64,000 nt of DNA. Source: Streptomyces flavotricini (GTDB lineage Bacteria > Actinomycetota > Actinomycetes > Streptomycetales > Streptomycetaceae). The notes beneath the pieces were generated by a model, which saw only the letters and a program-made list of their open reading frames with translations, was not told the DNA's origin and did no database searches. The stretch lies in NCBI RefSeq assembly GCF_020639365.1, contig NZ_JAINUL010000001.1:3518661-3582660 (forward strand), given 5' to 3'. Shown in pieces: positions 42,836 through 51,979 of the stretch (position 1 is its first letter; each line of letters begins with the position of its first letter). Made by a program: the position numbers and the translations under genes.

Positions 42836-43654
42836 TTGGCCACAGGCACGGAACCACCCCGGCTGACCGGCGTCCACGACCCCTCCCGGGCCGCGATCGC
42901 CGCCCGGCACCTGCGCACCGACCGGTGGTGGCTGGCCCCCGCCGTCACCGCGGCCGGGCTGCTCGCCTTCATCGTCTACTCGACGTGGCGGGCCTTCGCC
43001 AACGCCGACTACTACGCGGCCCCGTACGTCTCCCCGTTCTACTCCCCGTGTCTCGCGGAGAACTGCCAGGAGATGCGCGGCGGCCCGAACCTCGACCTGT
43101 TCGGCAGCTGGTGGGGCCTCTCCCCCGCGCTGCTGATCCTGGTCTTCCCGCTCGGCTTCCGGCTGACCTGCTACTACTACCGCAAGGCGTACTACCGGGG
43201 CTTCTGGGCCTCGCCGCCCGCCTGCGCCGTCGCCGAGCCGCACGCGAAGTACACCGGCGAGACCCGCTTCCCGCTGGTCCTCCAGAACATCCACCGGTAC
43301 TTCTTCTACGCGGCGCTGCCGGTCGCCGGCATCCTCACGTACGACACGGCACTGACGTTCCGCAACGACCGGTACGAGTGGGGCCACATGGGCCTCGGCA
43401 CGCTGCTGTTCCTCGTCAACATCGCGTTGATCTGGGCCTACACGCTCTCCTGCCACTCCTGCCGGCACATCATGGGCGGCCGCCTGCGCCACTTCTCCAA
43501 GCACCCGGTGCGCTACCGGCTGTGGGGCTGGGTCAGCCGGCTCAACTCCCGCCACATGCAGCTCGCGTGGGCCTCCCTGATCAGCGTGGCCCTGTGCGAC
43601 TTCTACGTGTACCTGCTGGCCAGCGGCACCTTCACCGATCCGAGGTTCTTCTGA
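42836..43654 (+). CDS. sdhC: Succinate dehydrogenase membrane-anchor subunit (Sdh1 type)
   Basis: This 272-residue protein has about five membrane helices (LAPAVTAAGLLAFIVYSTW, LLILVFPLGFRLTCYYY, YFFYAALPVAGILTYDTAL, LLFLVNIALIWAYTL, LISVALCDFYVYLLAS) and conserved histidines (NIHRYFF, CHSCRH) that could bind heme. It differs from short SdhC/SdhD anchors and resembles the single large anchor of the actinobacterial Sdh1 complex (Rv0249c type). The TTG at 42836 is chosen because GGAG lies six to seven bases before it. It is one base from sdhA and in the same operon. Confidence 0.82.
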   Translation: MATGTEPPRLTGVHDPSRAAIAARHLRTDRWWLAPAVTAAGLLAFIVYSTWRAFANADYYAAPYVSPFYSPCLAENCQEMRGGPNLDLFGSWWGLSPALLILVFPLGFRLTCYYYRKAYYRGFWASPPACAVAEPHAKYTGETRFPLVLQNIHRYFFYAALPVAGILTYDTALTFRNDRYEWGHMGLGTLLFLVNIALIWAYTLSCHSCRHIMGGRLRHFSKHPVRYRLWGWVSRLNSRHMQLAWASLISVALCDFYVYLLASGTFTDPRFF

Positions 43655-43655
43655 G

Positions 43656-45575
43656 ATGGCTCAAGTCGACCGGCAGCAGTGGGACGTGGTCGTGGTCGGC
43701 GCGGGCGGCGCCGGGCTGCGGGCCGCGATCGAGGCCCGCGAGCGCGGCAAGCGCACGGCCGTGATCTGCAAGTCCCTCTTCGGCAAGGCCCATACGGTGA
43801 TGGCGGAGGGCGGGATCGCCGCCTCCATGGGCAACGTCAACGAGGGCGACAGCTGGCAGGTGCACTTCCGCGACACCATGCGCGGGGGCAAGTTCCTCAA
43901 CCAGTGGCGGATGGCGGAACTCCACGCGAAGGAGGCTCCGGACCGGGTCTGGGAGCTCGAGACCTGGGGCGCGCTCTTCGACCGGACGCCGGACGGGAGG
44001 ATCTCCCAGCGCAACTTCGGCGGCCACGAGTACCCGCGCCTCGCGCACGTGGGCGACCGGACCGGCCTGGAACTGATCCGCACCCTCCAGCAGAAGATCG
44101 TCCAGCTCCAGCAGGAGGACTTCAAGGAGTGCGGGGACTACGAGGCCCGGCTCAAGGTCTTCCAGGAGTGCACGGTCACCAGGGTCCTGAAGGATCGGGG
44201 CACGAGCGGCGGGGAGAGGGTCTCGGGGGCCTTCTGCTACGAGCGCGAGTCCGGCCGGTTCTTCGTCCTGGAGGCCCCGGCGGTGGTCCTGGCCACGGGC
44301 GGGATCGGCAAGTCCTTCAAGACCACCTCCAACTCCTGGGAGTACACCGGCGACGGACACGCGCTGGCCCTGCTCGCCGGGGCGCCCCTGCTGAACATGG
44401 AGTTCGTGCAGTTCCACCCGACCGGCATGGTCTGGCCGCCCTCGGTCAAGGGCATCCTCGTCACCGAGTCGGTGCGCGGCGACGGCGGGGTGCTGCGCAA
44501 CAGTGAGGGCGAGCGGTTCATGTTCGACTACGTCCCGGACGTCTTCAAGGAGAAGTACGCGGAGTCCGAGGAGGAGGGCGACCGCTGGTACGAGGACCCC
44601 GACCACAACCGGCGCCCGCCCGAGCTGCTGCCCCGCGACGAGGTGGCCCGGGCCATCAACTCCGAGGTCAAGGCCGGCCGCGGCTCCCCGCACGGCGGGG
44701 TGTTCCTCGACGTGTCCACCCGGATGCCGGCCGAGCGGATCAAACGTCGGCTGCCCTCCATGTACCACCAGTTCAAGGAGCTGGCGGACGTGGACATCAC
44801 CGCCGAGCCGATGGAGGTCGGCCCGACCTGCCACTACGTGATGGGCGGGATCGCGGTGGACTCCGACACCGCCGCGGCCGTCGGGGTCCCCGGCCTGTTC
44901 GCGGCAGGTGAGGTCGCGGGCGGCATGCACGGCTCGAACCGGCTGGGCGGGAACTCCCTGTCCGACCTGCTGGTCTTCGGCCGGCGGGCCGGGCTGCACG
45001 CCGCCGAGTACGCCGACGGCCTCGCCGGAGCGCTGCCCGCGGTCTCCCAGGCGGAGATCGACGCGGCGGCGACGGAGGCGCTGGCCCCGTTCCACGCCGC
45101 CGATGGCGCGGAGAACCCGTACACGCTCCACCAGGAGCTCCAGACGACCATGAACGACCTGGTCGGGATCATCCGCCGCGAGGGCGAGATGGCCGAGGCC
45201 CTGGAGAAGCTGGCGGGTCTGCGCGTACGGGCGGCCCGGGCCGGGGTCGAGGGGCACCGGCAGTTCAACCCCGGCTGGCACCTCGCCCTGGACCTGCGGA
45301 ACATGCTGCTGGTCAGCGAGTGCGTGGCCCGCGCGGCCCTGGAGCGCACCGAGAGCCGCGGCGGGCACACCCGGGAGGACTGCCCGTCGATGGAGCGCGC
45401 CTGGCGCCCGGTGAACCTGCTGTGCCGTCCGGTGGAGCCGGCGCCCGAGGACCCCGCGGCCGACCGGATCGTCCTCGTCCGCACCCGTACCGAACCCGTC
45501 CGCCCCGACCTGCTCGCGCTCTTCGAGAAGGAAGAGCTGGCCAAGTACCTCGCCGAAGAGGAGCTGTACGAATGA
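43656..45575 (+). CDS. sdhA: Succinate dehydrogenase flavoprotein subunit
   Basis: This 639-residue subunit oxidises succinate to fumarate and passes electrons via SdhB to the quinone pool. The FAD-binding start VVVVGAGGAGLRAAIEA is followed by KAHTVMAEGGIAA, whose His46 is the expected covalent FAD site. LNMEFVQFHPTGMV, RTPDGRI and a late HGSNRLGGNSLSDLLVFG complete the active site and FAD contacts. It starts one base after sdhC and overlaps sdhB by four bases (ATGA). Confidence 0.94.
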   Translation: MAQVDRQQWDVVVVGAGGAGLRAAIEARERGKRTAVICKSLFGKAHTVMAEGGIAASMGNVNEGDSWQVHFRDTMRGGKFLNQWRMAELHAKEAPDRVWELETWGALFDRTPDGRISQRNFGGHEYPRLAHVGDRTGLELIRTLQQKIVQLQQEDFKECGDYEARLKVFQECTVTRVLKDRGTSGGERVSGAFCYERESGRFFVLEAPAVVLATGGIGKSFKTTSNSWEYTGDGHALALLAGAPLLNMEFVQFHPTGMVWPPSVKGILVTESVRGDGGVLRNSEGERFMFDYVPDVFKEKYAESEEEGDRWYEDPDHNRRPPELLPRDEVARAINSEVKAGRGSPHGGVFLDVSTRMPAERIKRRLPSMYHQFKELADVDITAEPMEVGPTCHYVMGGIAVDSDTAAAVGVPGLFAAGEVAGGMHGSNRLGGNSLSDLLVFGRRAGLHAAEYADGLAGALPAVSQAEIDAAATEALAPFHAADGAENPYTLHQELQTTMNDLVGIIRREGEMAEALEKLAGLRVRAARAGVEGHRQFNPGWHLALDLRNMLLVSECVARAALERTESRGGHTREDCPSMERAWRPVNLLCRPVEPAPEDPAADRIVLVRTRTEPVRPDLLALFEKEELAKYLAEEELYE

Positions 45576-46345
45576 GTACGTACGACGCGAGCTTCCGGAT
45601 CTGGCGGGGCGACGCGGAGGGCGGATCGCTCAGGGACTTCACCGTCGAGGTGCACGACGGCGAGGTGGTCCTGGACATCGTCCACCGGCTGCAGGCCACG
45701 CAGGCCTCGGACCTCGCGGTGCGCTGGAACTGCAAGGCGGGCAAGTGCGGCTCGTGCAGCGCCGAGATCAACGGCCGGCCGCGGCTGATGTGCATGACCC
45801 GCATGTCCACCTTCGAACGGTCCGAGACGATCACGGTCACGCCGCTGCGCGCCTTCCCGGTGGTCCGGGACCTGGTGACGGACGTGTCGTTCAACTACGA
45901 GAAGGCGCGCGAGGTCCCGGCCTTCGTGCCGCCGCAAGGGGTGGCTCCGGGGGCGTACCGGATGCAGCAGGTGGACGTGGACCGCTCGCAGGAGTTCCGG
46001 AAGTGCATCGAGTGCTTCCTGTGCCAGGACACCTGCCACGTGGTGCGCGACCACGAGGAGAACAAGACCGCCTTCGCCGGTCCCCGTTTCCTGATGCGGG
46101 TGGCGGAGCTGGACATGCACCCCCTGGACGCGGCGCAGGAGGCTGGCCTGGACCGCAAGCGCACGGCCCAGGAGGAGCACGGGCTCGGCTACTGCAACAT
46201 CACCAAGTGCTGTACGGAGGTCTGCCCGGAAGGCATCAAGATCACCGACAACGCGCTGATCCCGCTGAAGGAGCGGGCGGTGGACCGCACCTACGACCCG
46301 CTGGTGTGGCTGGGCAACAAGATCCGCAGGCGTGCCGATCTGTAG
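45572..46345 (+). CDS. sdhB: Succinate dehydrogenase iron-sulfur subunit
   Basis: This 257-residue subunit carries three clusters. The [2Fe-2S] ligands are Cys54, Cys59, Cys62 and Cys74 (WNCKAGKCGSCSAEI). The C-terminal [4Fe-4S]/[3Fe-4S] ligands are in CIECFLCQDTC and CNITKCCTEVCPEG. It receives electrons from SdhA and passes them to the membrane anchor SdhC. It is coupled to sdhA by ATGA. A kinase gene follows after 30 bases without an obvious terminator. Confidence 0.94.
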   Translation: MSTYDASFRIWRGDAEGGSLRDFTVEVHDGEVVLDIVHRLQATQASDLAVRWNCKAGKCGSCSAEINGRPRLMCMTRMSTFERSETITVTPLRAFPVVRDLVTDVSFNYEKAREVPAFVPPQGVAPGAYRMQQVDVDRSQEFRKCIECFLCQDTCHVVRDHEENKTAFAGPRFLMRVAELDMHPLDAAQEAGLDRKRTAQEEHGLGYCNITKCCTEVCPEGIKITDNALIPLKERAVDRTYDPLVWLGNKIRRRADL

Positions 46346-46375
46346 CACCCCCGGCCGTTCACTGGGCAGGACACA

Positions 46376-49300
46376 ATGCCCCCTGGGAAAACGTCGTATG
46401 ACGTGATGTCAGGGGGCTCTGCGGTGCGGGTGGGGGATGAACTGGCCGGCCGGTACCGGCTGGAGCGGCGGCTCGGCCAGGGCGGCATGGGCGAGGTGTG
46501 GCGCGGGCACGACCTGGTGCTGGACCGGTCCGTGGCGGTCAAGGTGCTGCTGGAGGCGGCCACGAACGACGAGGTGGTCGCGCGGTTCAGACGCGAGGCC
46601 ACGATCGGGGCGCGGCTCCAGCACCCCGGGATCACCGTGGTGCACGACGTGGGACAGCAGGACGGCCGGCTGTTCATCGTGATGGAGCTCCTCTCCGGCG
46701 AGGACCTGTCCACGGTGCTGGCGCGGGACGGCGGGCTCGCCGTGGACCTCGCGGTGGACCTGGCCGCGCAGACGGCGGAGGCGCTGGCCGTCGCGCACGG
46801 ACAGGCCGTGGTCCACCGGGACTTGAAGCCCGGCAACCTGTTCCTGCTGCCGGGTTCGCGGATCAAGATATGCGACTTCGGGATCGCGCACTCCGCGGAA
46901 GCGACCGCCGGCTGGACGGTGACGGGGCGGATCATCGGCACCCCCGCGTACATGGCGCCGGAACAGTGGCGGGGCGAGCGGGTGGGCGCGCGGTGCGATC
47001 TGTACGCGCTGGGGTGCGTGCTGTACGCGCTGGTGAGCGGGGCACCGCCGTTCGGGCAGGCCGAGTCGCCGTACGTGCTGATGCACCGGCACGTCGCCGA
47101 GGCGCCGCTCCCGCTGCGCGAGGCGGGGACGCCGGTTCCGGTGGAGCTGGACCGGCTGGTGCTGGCCCTGCTGGCGAAGGAACCGGCGGACCGGCCGGAG
47201 TCGGCGGAGGCGGTGGGCAAGGCCCTGCGCAGCCTCCGCGCGGGCGGGAACGGGGGCGCGACGGGGTACGGCCCAGTGGAGCCCCGGCCGGAGCCGGGTC
47301 CCGGCCCGGCCGCGCGGGCGGGGGAACCGGCGGCCGGCGGGCGGCCACCGGGTGCGGAGACCACCGAGGAAGCGGCCGAGGACGGGGCCGGGGCCGGGCG
47401 GGCGGCGGGGCCGGAGCGCGGGTCCGGCGACCGGCCGCCGGGATCGGGGGCCGGGGCGGATTCCGGGGCGGATTCCGGGATGGCGGACGGGTCGGGGGGA
47501 GTGGAGCCGGCTTCCGGGCCGGCCGCCGGGGCGGATCCCGGCCCCGACCCGGCCTCGGGCGTGGCTTCCGGGGTGCGGGAGTTCGTACGGGAGCTGCTGG
47601 CACAGGCGCAGGAGGAGCTGCGCGGGCGGCCGGGTACCGGCGACGCCCGCGTCGAGGTGCTGGCCGTCGCCGCCGATGCCGCGGCCCGCTTCGACGCGGA
47701 ACTCGCGGCCTCGCTGCTCGCCGAAGCGGAGAGCGCGGCGTGGACCGACGGCCGGGGCGACGGGGCCGGCGTGGCCCGGCTGCTGACGGCGCTGGCCCGG
47801 ACCACCGCCCCGCACGCCCCGGCGCGGGCCCGGCGGCTGCTGACCGACGCGCAGCAGGCGCTGTTCACGGTCTTCGGCCCCCGGCGGGAAGCTCCGCTGC
47901 GCGCGCTGGCGGAGGAACTGATCAAGGTGGCCCCCGAGCAGGCCTCCCAGATCGCCGGCCACCACCTCGGCGGACGCCCGGCGCCCGGCGGGCTCCGCGC
48001 CCGGATCGAGGCGGCCCTCGTGGCGGCGCTGCCCGAGGAGGCCGAGGGCAGGCTGTCCCGGATCCAGGACCCGGGACAGCGGGCGGCGGCCACGTACGAC
48101 ACGGTGCTCGCCGTCGCCCCGCGGGACCTGGAGACGGCCCTGCGCCTGAGCGAGCGGATCGGCTCCGCCGGGGCCCGCCTGCTGGCGCTGTGCCAGGTGG
48201 CCCAGGACCTGGCCGCGGCCGGGGACCGGGCGGGCGGGGCGCGGGCCCTGCAGCAGGCCGAGGCCGCGCTCCCCGAGGTGCTGGAGGAGCGGGCCGCCTG
48301 GCTGCGCGAGGAGGCGGACCACCAGGAGGGCGACGGCGGCCGCGTCCAGGCCGAGCGGCTGCGCACGCGGGCCGGCGCCCTGTTGCGCGGCCGCCCCGAG
48401 ACGGCCGGCGACGAGAAGGCCGACCACGCCCTGGCCGCGCTCGCGGCGGCCAGGGACCGGGTGGCCGCGGCCACCCGGCCCGCGCCGGAGCCGGCGCGGG
48501 CCCGGGAGCGCGCGGAGCAGGCCCGCGCCCTGCCCGAACCGGCGGACCGGGCCCGTGCGCTGGCCCGGATCGCCCGGGACTGCGTGGCCGCGGCGGGTAC
48601 GCCCTGGCTGCCGGAGGTGGCGGCCGGTACGGGGAGCCCGCCGCCGCCCGCGCTGACCACGCTCGGCGAGCGGGTCCCCGCCCCGCGGCCGCCCGACGCG
48701 GACGGGCGGCGGTGGCAGCAGGGCGGCCGCCCGGACGCCCTGCACTGCGCCGGGGACGGCCTGGTGCGGCGGTCGGGGGCCGAAGTGGGCTGCGTACGGG
48801 CCGACGTGGGTGCGCCGCGCTGGACGGCGTACGCCGACGAGGGTGCGATCGCGCCGCCGCTGCCGGGGACCGGGCGGCTGCGGGTGTCCTGCGTGGCGGA
48901 TGCCGCGACGGTGTACGTCGCCGTACGGCGGGAAGGCGGGGCGGGCGTACGGCTGGTGGCGCGGGAGCAGCGCGACGGGCGGGTGCGCTGGTGGCGGGAC
49001 CTGCCGGAACAGGGCGCGGGTGTGCTGTGCGGCGCCGGGCCGGTGCTGGTGCACCGGGCGGCGAACGGCCTGACCGCGCTGCGGGCGACGACGGGCGGGG
49101 TGGCGTGGGAGCACACGCTGCCGGGGGTCCGGTCCCTGCAGGCGGTGGGCGGCTGCCTGGTCCTGGCGGACGACGCGTGGTTCCGGGCACTGGACCCGTC
49201 GGACGGACGGCAGCTGTGGGGACACGTCCGGGGTTCGGAGCCCGTCGGGCCGACGCCCGGCGCGCAACCGGTGCACCTGGTGGACGGCACGCGCCTGTAC

Positions 49301-49753
49301 GCCCTGGACCGCGACACCGGACGCCTGCGGTGGCGGTTCGCCCCCGGGCTGCGGATGGCGCGGCCGCTGGTCGAGCGCGACACGGTGTACGTGGCGGCGC
49401 ACCGGCAGTTCCACGGGGACCTGGTGCTCGCGCTCGACGCGCGCACCGGGGCGGTGCGCTGGCGGCGGACGGTGGCCCGGAACGAGGGGAGGGGAGCCCG
49501 GGACGAGGAGGCGGGGAGCTCGCTCGAACTGCTGGGCCTGCGGCCGGGCGGGCTGTACGTGAAGGCCGCCCGGGGCGGCCGGCGCGGGCTGCTGGGCCGG
49601 GAGCTGGGGCCGTTCGTGGCGGTGCTGGATCCGGCATCGGGCAGACCGCTCCGCCAGTGGGAGCACCCGGGGCTCGGCGGCGGGGACACCCTGCTGATCG
49701 GCGACCGGCTCGTGCTCTCCGCTCCGGCGCTGGCGGCGTACGACCTGCCGTAG
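46376..49753 (+). CDS. Soluble Ser/Thr protein kinase with C-terminal beta-propeller
   Basis: This 1125-residue Hanks-type kinase has a Gly-rich loop LGQGGMGEV (33-41), Lys56 in VAVKVL, catalytic HRDLKPGN (Asp149), DFGIA (Asp167) and MAPEQW. The kinase domain ends near 285. A Gly/Pro/Ala-rich linker (about 290-400) and a long helical-repeat region (about 400-760) follow. The C-terminal part (about 770-1120) has PQQ-propeller blades (LRATTGGVAWEH, LDPSDGRQLWG, LDRDTGRLRWRF, LDARTGAVRW, LDPASGRPLRQW). No membrane helix is found, so the propeller must be cytoplasmic, unlike most PknD- or AfsK-like relatives. GGACA lies before the ATG. Confidence 0.88.
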   Translation: MPPGKTSYDVMSGGSAVRVGDELAGRYRLERRLGQGGMGEVWRGHDLVLDRSVAVKVLLEAATNDEVVARFRREATIGARLQHPGITVVHDVGQQDGRLFIVMELLSGEDLSTVLARDGGLAVDLAVDLAAQTAEALAVAHGQAVVHRDLKPGNLFLLPGSRIKICDFGIAHSAEATAGWTVTGRIIGTPAYMAPEQWRGERVGARCDLYALGCVLYALVSGAPPFGQAESPYVLMHRHVAEAPLPLREAGTPVPVELDRLVLALLAKEPADRPESAEAVGKALRSLRAGGNGGATGYGPVEPRPEPGPGPAARAGEPAAGGRPPGAETTEEAAEDGAGAGRAAGPERGSGDRPPGSGAGADSGADSGMADGSGGVEPASGPAAGADPGPDPASGVASGVREFVRELLAQAQEELRGRPGTGDARVEVLAVAADAAARFDAELAASLLAEAESAAWTDGRGDGAGVARLLTALARTTAPHAPARARRLLTDAQQALFTVFGPRREAPLRALAEELIKVAPEQASQIAGHHLGGRPAPGGLRARIEAALVAALPEEAEGRLSRIQDPGQRAAATYDTVLAVAPRDLETALRLSERIGSAGARLLALCQVAQDLAAAGDRAGGARALQQAEAALPEVLEERAAWLREEADHQEGDGGRVQAERLRTRAGALLRGRPETAGDEKADHALAALAAARDRVAAATRPAPEPARARERAEQARALPEPADRARALARIARDCVAAAGTPWLPEVAAGTGSPPPPALTTLGERVPAPRPPDADGRRWQQGGRPDALHCAGDGLVRRSGAEVGCVRADVGAPRWTAYADEGAIAPPLPGTGRLRVSCVADAATVYVAVRREGGAGVRLVAREQRDGRVRWWRDLPEQGAGVLCGAGPVLVHRAANGLTALRATTGGVAWEHTLPGVRSLQAVGGCLVLADDAWFRALDPSDGRQLWGHVRGSEPVGPTPGAQPVHLVDGTRLYALDRDTGRLRWRFAPGLRMARPLVERDTVYVAAHRQFHGDLVLALDARTGAVRWRRTVARNEGRGARDEEAGSSLELLGLRPGGLYVKAARGGRRGLLGRELGPFVAVLDPASGRPLRQWEHPGLGGGDTLLIGDRLVLSAPALAAYDLP

Positions 49754-49816
49754 CGGTCGCCGACCGCGGCGGTGCTCCGGGTGCGAGGGGCCTGAAGCGC
49801 CCATACCCTCCCAAAT

Positions 49817-51946
49817 GTGATGCCGCCCAGGAGCAGGTCGAAGCGACGCACCACTGCCGGGATATCCGTACGGGCCGGGCTCGTCCTGGCCGCCGCGCTG
49901 CTGGGGCTCGGCGGCTGGGGGCCGGCCGGGGCGCCGGCCGCCCGGGCCGAGGATCCCGTCACGCTGTCGCAGCAGGGGCAGATCACCGACCGCGTGGGCG
50001 CCCTCGGCGACCGGACGGCCGCCGTCACCGCAGCGCTGGAGCGGCTGTACGCCGGCCACCGGATCCAGCTCTTCGTGACGTACGTGCACGATTTCTCCGG
50101 GCGTTCCGCGCAGAGCTGGGCGGACGCCACCGCGCAGAAGAACGGCCTCGGTCAGGACGACGTACTGCTGGCGGTGGCGACCGGGGCCCGCCAGTACGCC
50201 TATTCGGCCGATGTCGACTCCGGTTTCACGCAGGCCCAGCTCGCGGACGTCGCCCGCACCGCCATCGAGCCCGCGCTGCGGCAGAACGACTGGGCGGGGG
50301 CCGCGATCGGCGCCGCCGAAGGGTACGGGGCCGTGCTCGACGGGAAGCCCGTACCGGTGCCGGCCGTCACCCCCGGCGTCGCGAACCCCGGCGGCGGCGC
50401 GGACGAGGGCGGCGGGGCCGGGGACTACGTGCTCCCGGTGGTGGTCGTCGGCGCGGCGGGGGCCCTCGGGGCGTACGCGTACAGCCGCCGCAAGCGCAAG
50501 GGCGGCCGGGGCGGCGGCTCCGGTACGACGGGCTGGGGCGGGCAGCCCTCGACCACGACCGCGCTCCCGCTGCCCGAACTCGACGCCAAGGCCAAGGCCC
50601 TGCTGGTGGAGACCGACGACGCGATCCGCACCAGCGACGAGGAGCTCGGCTTCGCCTCCGCCCAGTTCGGAGACGAGGCGGTGGGCACCTTCACCGCGGC
50701 CGTGGCCTTCGCCCAGAGCGAGCTGACGGCCGCGTTCCGGCTGCGCCAGCAGCTCGACGACGCGTACCCGGAGGACGATCCGACGCGGCGGCGGATGCTG
50801 GACGAGATCGTGGCCCGCTGCACCGAGGCGAACCGGCGCCTCGACGCCGAGTCGGCCGACTTCGACCGGCTGCGGGACCTGGAGAAGAACGCCCCGCAGG
50901 CGCTCGCCACGGTGGAGGCGCACTTCCGTGCGCTGACGGGCCGTACGACGACGGCCGAGGCGACGCTGACCGCGCTGACCGGGCGCTACGCGGACTCGGC
51001 GGCCGCGCCGGTGGCCTCCAACGCCGAACAGGCCAAGGACCGGCTGCTGTTCGCGACGACCAGCCTCGGCGAGGCGCGGGCGGCGATCGACGGCGGCGAC
51101 AACGGGAAGGCGGCCGTGCACGTACGGGCCGCCGAGGGCGCGGTGGACCAGGCGGCCACGCTGGTCGACGCGGTGGAGCGGCGGGCGCAGGAGCTGGCGG
51201 AGGCGGCCGGGAAGCTGCCCGGGGCGATCACGGAGACGGACACCGATCTCGCCGATGCGCGCGGCCTGCTGACCGGCACCGCGGAAGGGGCCTCGACGGC
51301 GGACCTGCGCGGCCGGATCGGCCGGGCGGAGGCGGTCCTGGCCGACGTACGCCGGGAGCAGGCGGCCGGCCGGTACGACCCGATCGACGCCCTGCGCCGG
51401 GTGGAGGAGGCCGACGCCGTCCTGGACGAGGCGCTGGCCGGGGCGCGGGAGCGGGAGACGGGCCGGCAGCGGGCGGCCGCCCTGCTGGACCAGGCGATGC
51501 TCTCGGCGCGCAGCGCGATCGGGGCGGCGACGGACTACGTCACCACGAGCCGGGGCGCGGTCGGCAGCCAGGCCCGGACCCGGCTGGCGGAGGCGCGGCG
51601 GCGGCTGGAGCGGTCGCAGGCGCTGGCGGGCTCGGACCCGGCGGGCGCGCTGGCGGAGGCGCAGCGGGCGGACGGGCTGGCGCGGCAGGCGCAGGAGCTG
51701 GCGGAGCAGGACGTACGGGCGTACGAGAACCCGTACGGCGGGCAGCGCCGGAGCGGGGGCATGGGCGGCGCGGTCCTCGGCGGGATCATCCTGGGCGAGA
51801 TCCTGGGCGGCGGCCGGGGCCGGGGCGGGGGCGGAGGCTTCGGTGGGGGCTTCGGGGGCGGCGGCTTCGGCGGCGGGGGGCCCGGCCCGGGCTCGTTCGG
51901 CGGCGGGGGCACCCGTGGCCGCATGGGCGGCGGCGGCCGTTTCTGA
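49817..51946 (+). CDS. TPM-domain membrane protein with coiled coils and Gly-rich tail
   Basis: This 709-residue protein has a signal peptide (about 14-44, LVLAAALLGLGGWGP then ARAED). The TPM (DUF477) domain spans about 55-175 (RLYAGHRIQLFVTYVHDF, GLGQDDVLLAVAT). A membrane helix lies near 204-222, with basic stop-transfer RRKRKGG. Long cytoplasmic helices (about 255-630) follow, and the tail is almost all Gly, Phe and Pro (GGGGFGGGFGGGGF). TPM domains are found in thylakoid (photosystem repair) and bacterial envelope proteins. It is 33 bases from pspA, so a PspA-partner role is inferred. Start choice lies between GTG 49817 and ATG 49820. Confidence 0.82.
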   Translation: MMPPRSRSKRRTTAGISVRAGLVLAAALLGLGGWGPAGAPAARAEDPVTLSQQGQITDRVGALGDRTAAVTAALERLYAGHRIQLFVTYVHDFSGRSAQSWADATAQKNGLGQDDVLLAVATGARQYAYSADVDSGFTQAQLADVARTAIEPALRQNDWAGAAIGAAEGYGAVLDGKPVPVPAVTPGVANPGGGADEGGGAGDYVLPVVVVGAAGALGAYAYSRRKRKGGRGGGSGTTGWGGQPSTTTALPLPELDAKAKALLVETDDAIRTSDEELGFASAQFGDEAVGTFTAAVAFAQSELTAAFRLRQQLDDAYPEDDPTRRRMLDEIVARCTEANRRLDAESADFDRLRDLEKNAPQALATVEAHFRALTGRTTTAEATLTALTGRYADSAAAPVASNAEQAKDRLLFATTSLGEARAAIDGGDNGKAAVHVRAAEGAVDQAATLVDAVERRAQELAEAAGKLPGAITETDTDLADARGLLTGTAEGASTADLRGRIGRAEAVLADVRREQAAGRYDPIDALRRVEEADAVLDEALAGARERETGRQRAAALLDQAMLSARSAIGAATDYVTTSRGAVGSQARTRLAEARRRLERSQALAGSDPAGALAEAQRADGLARQAQELAEQDVRAYENPYGGQRRSGGMGGAVLGGIILGEILGGGRGRGGGGGFGGGFGGGGFGGGGPGPGSFGGGGTRGRMGGGGRF

Positions 51947-51979
51947 CCCACTCTTCCCCACCCCGTGGAAAGGGCACCG

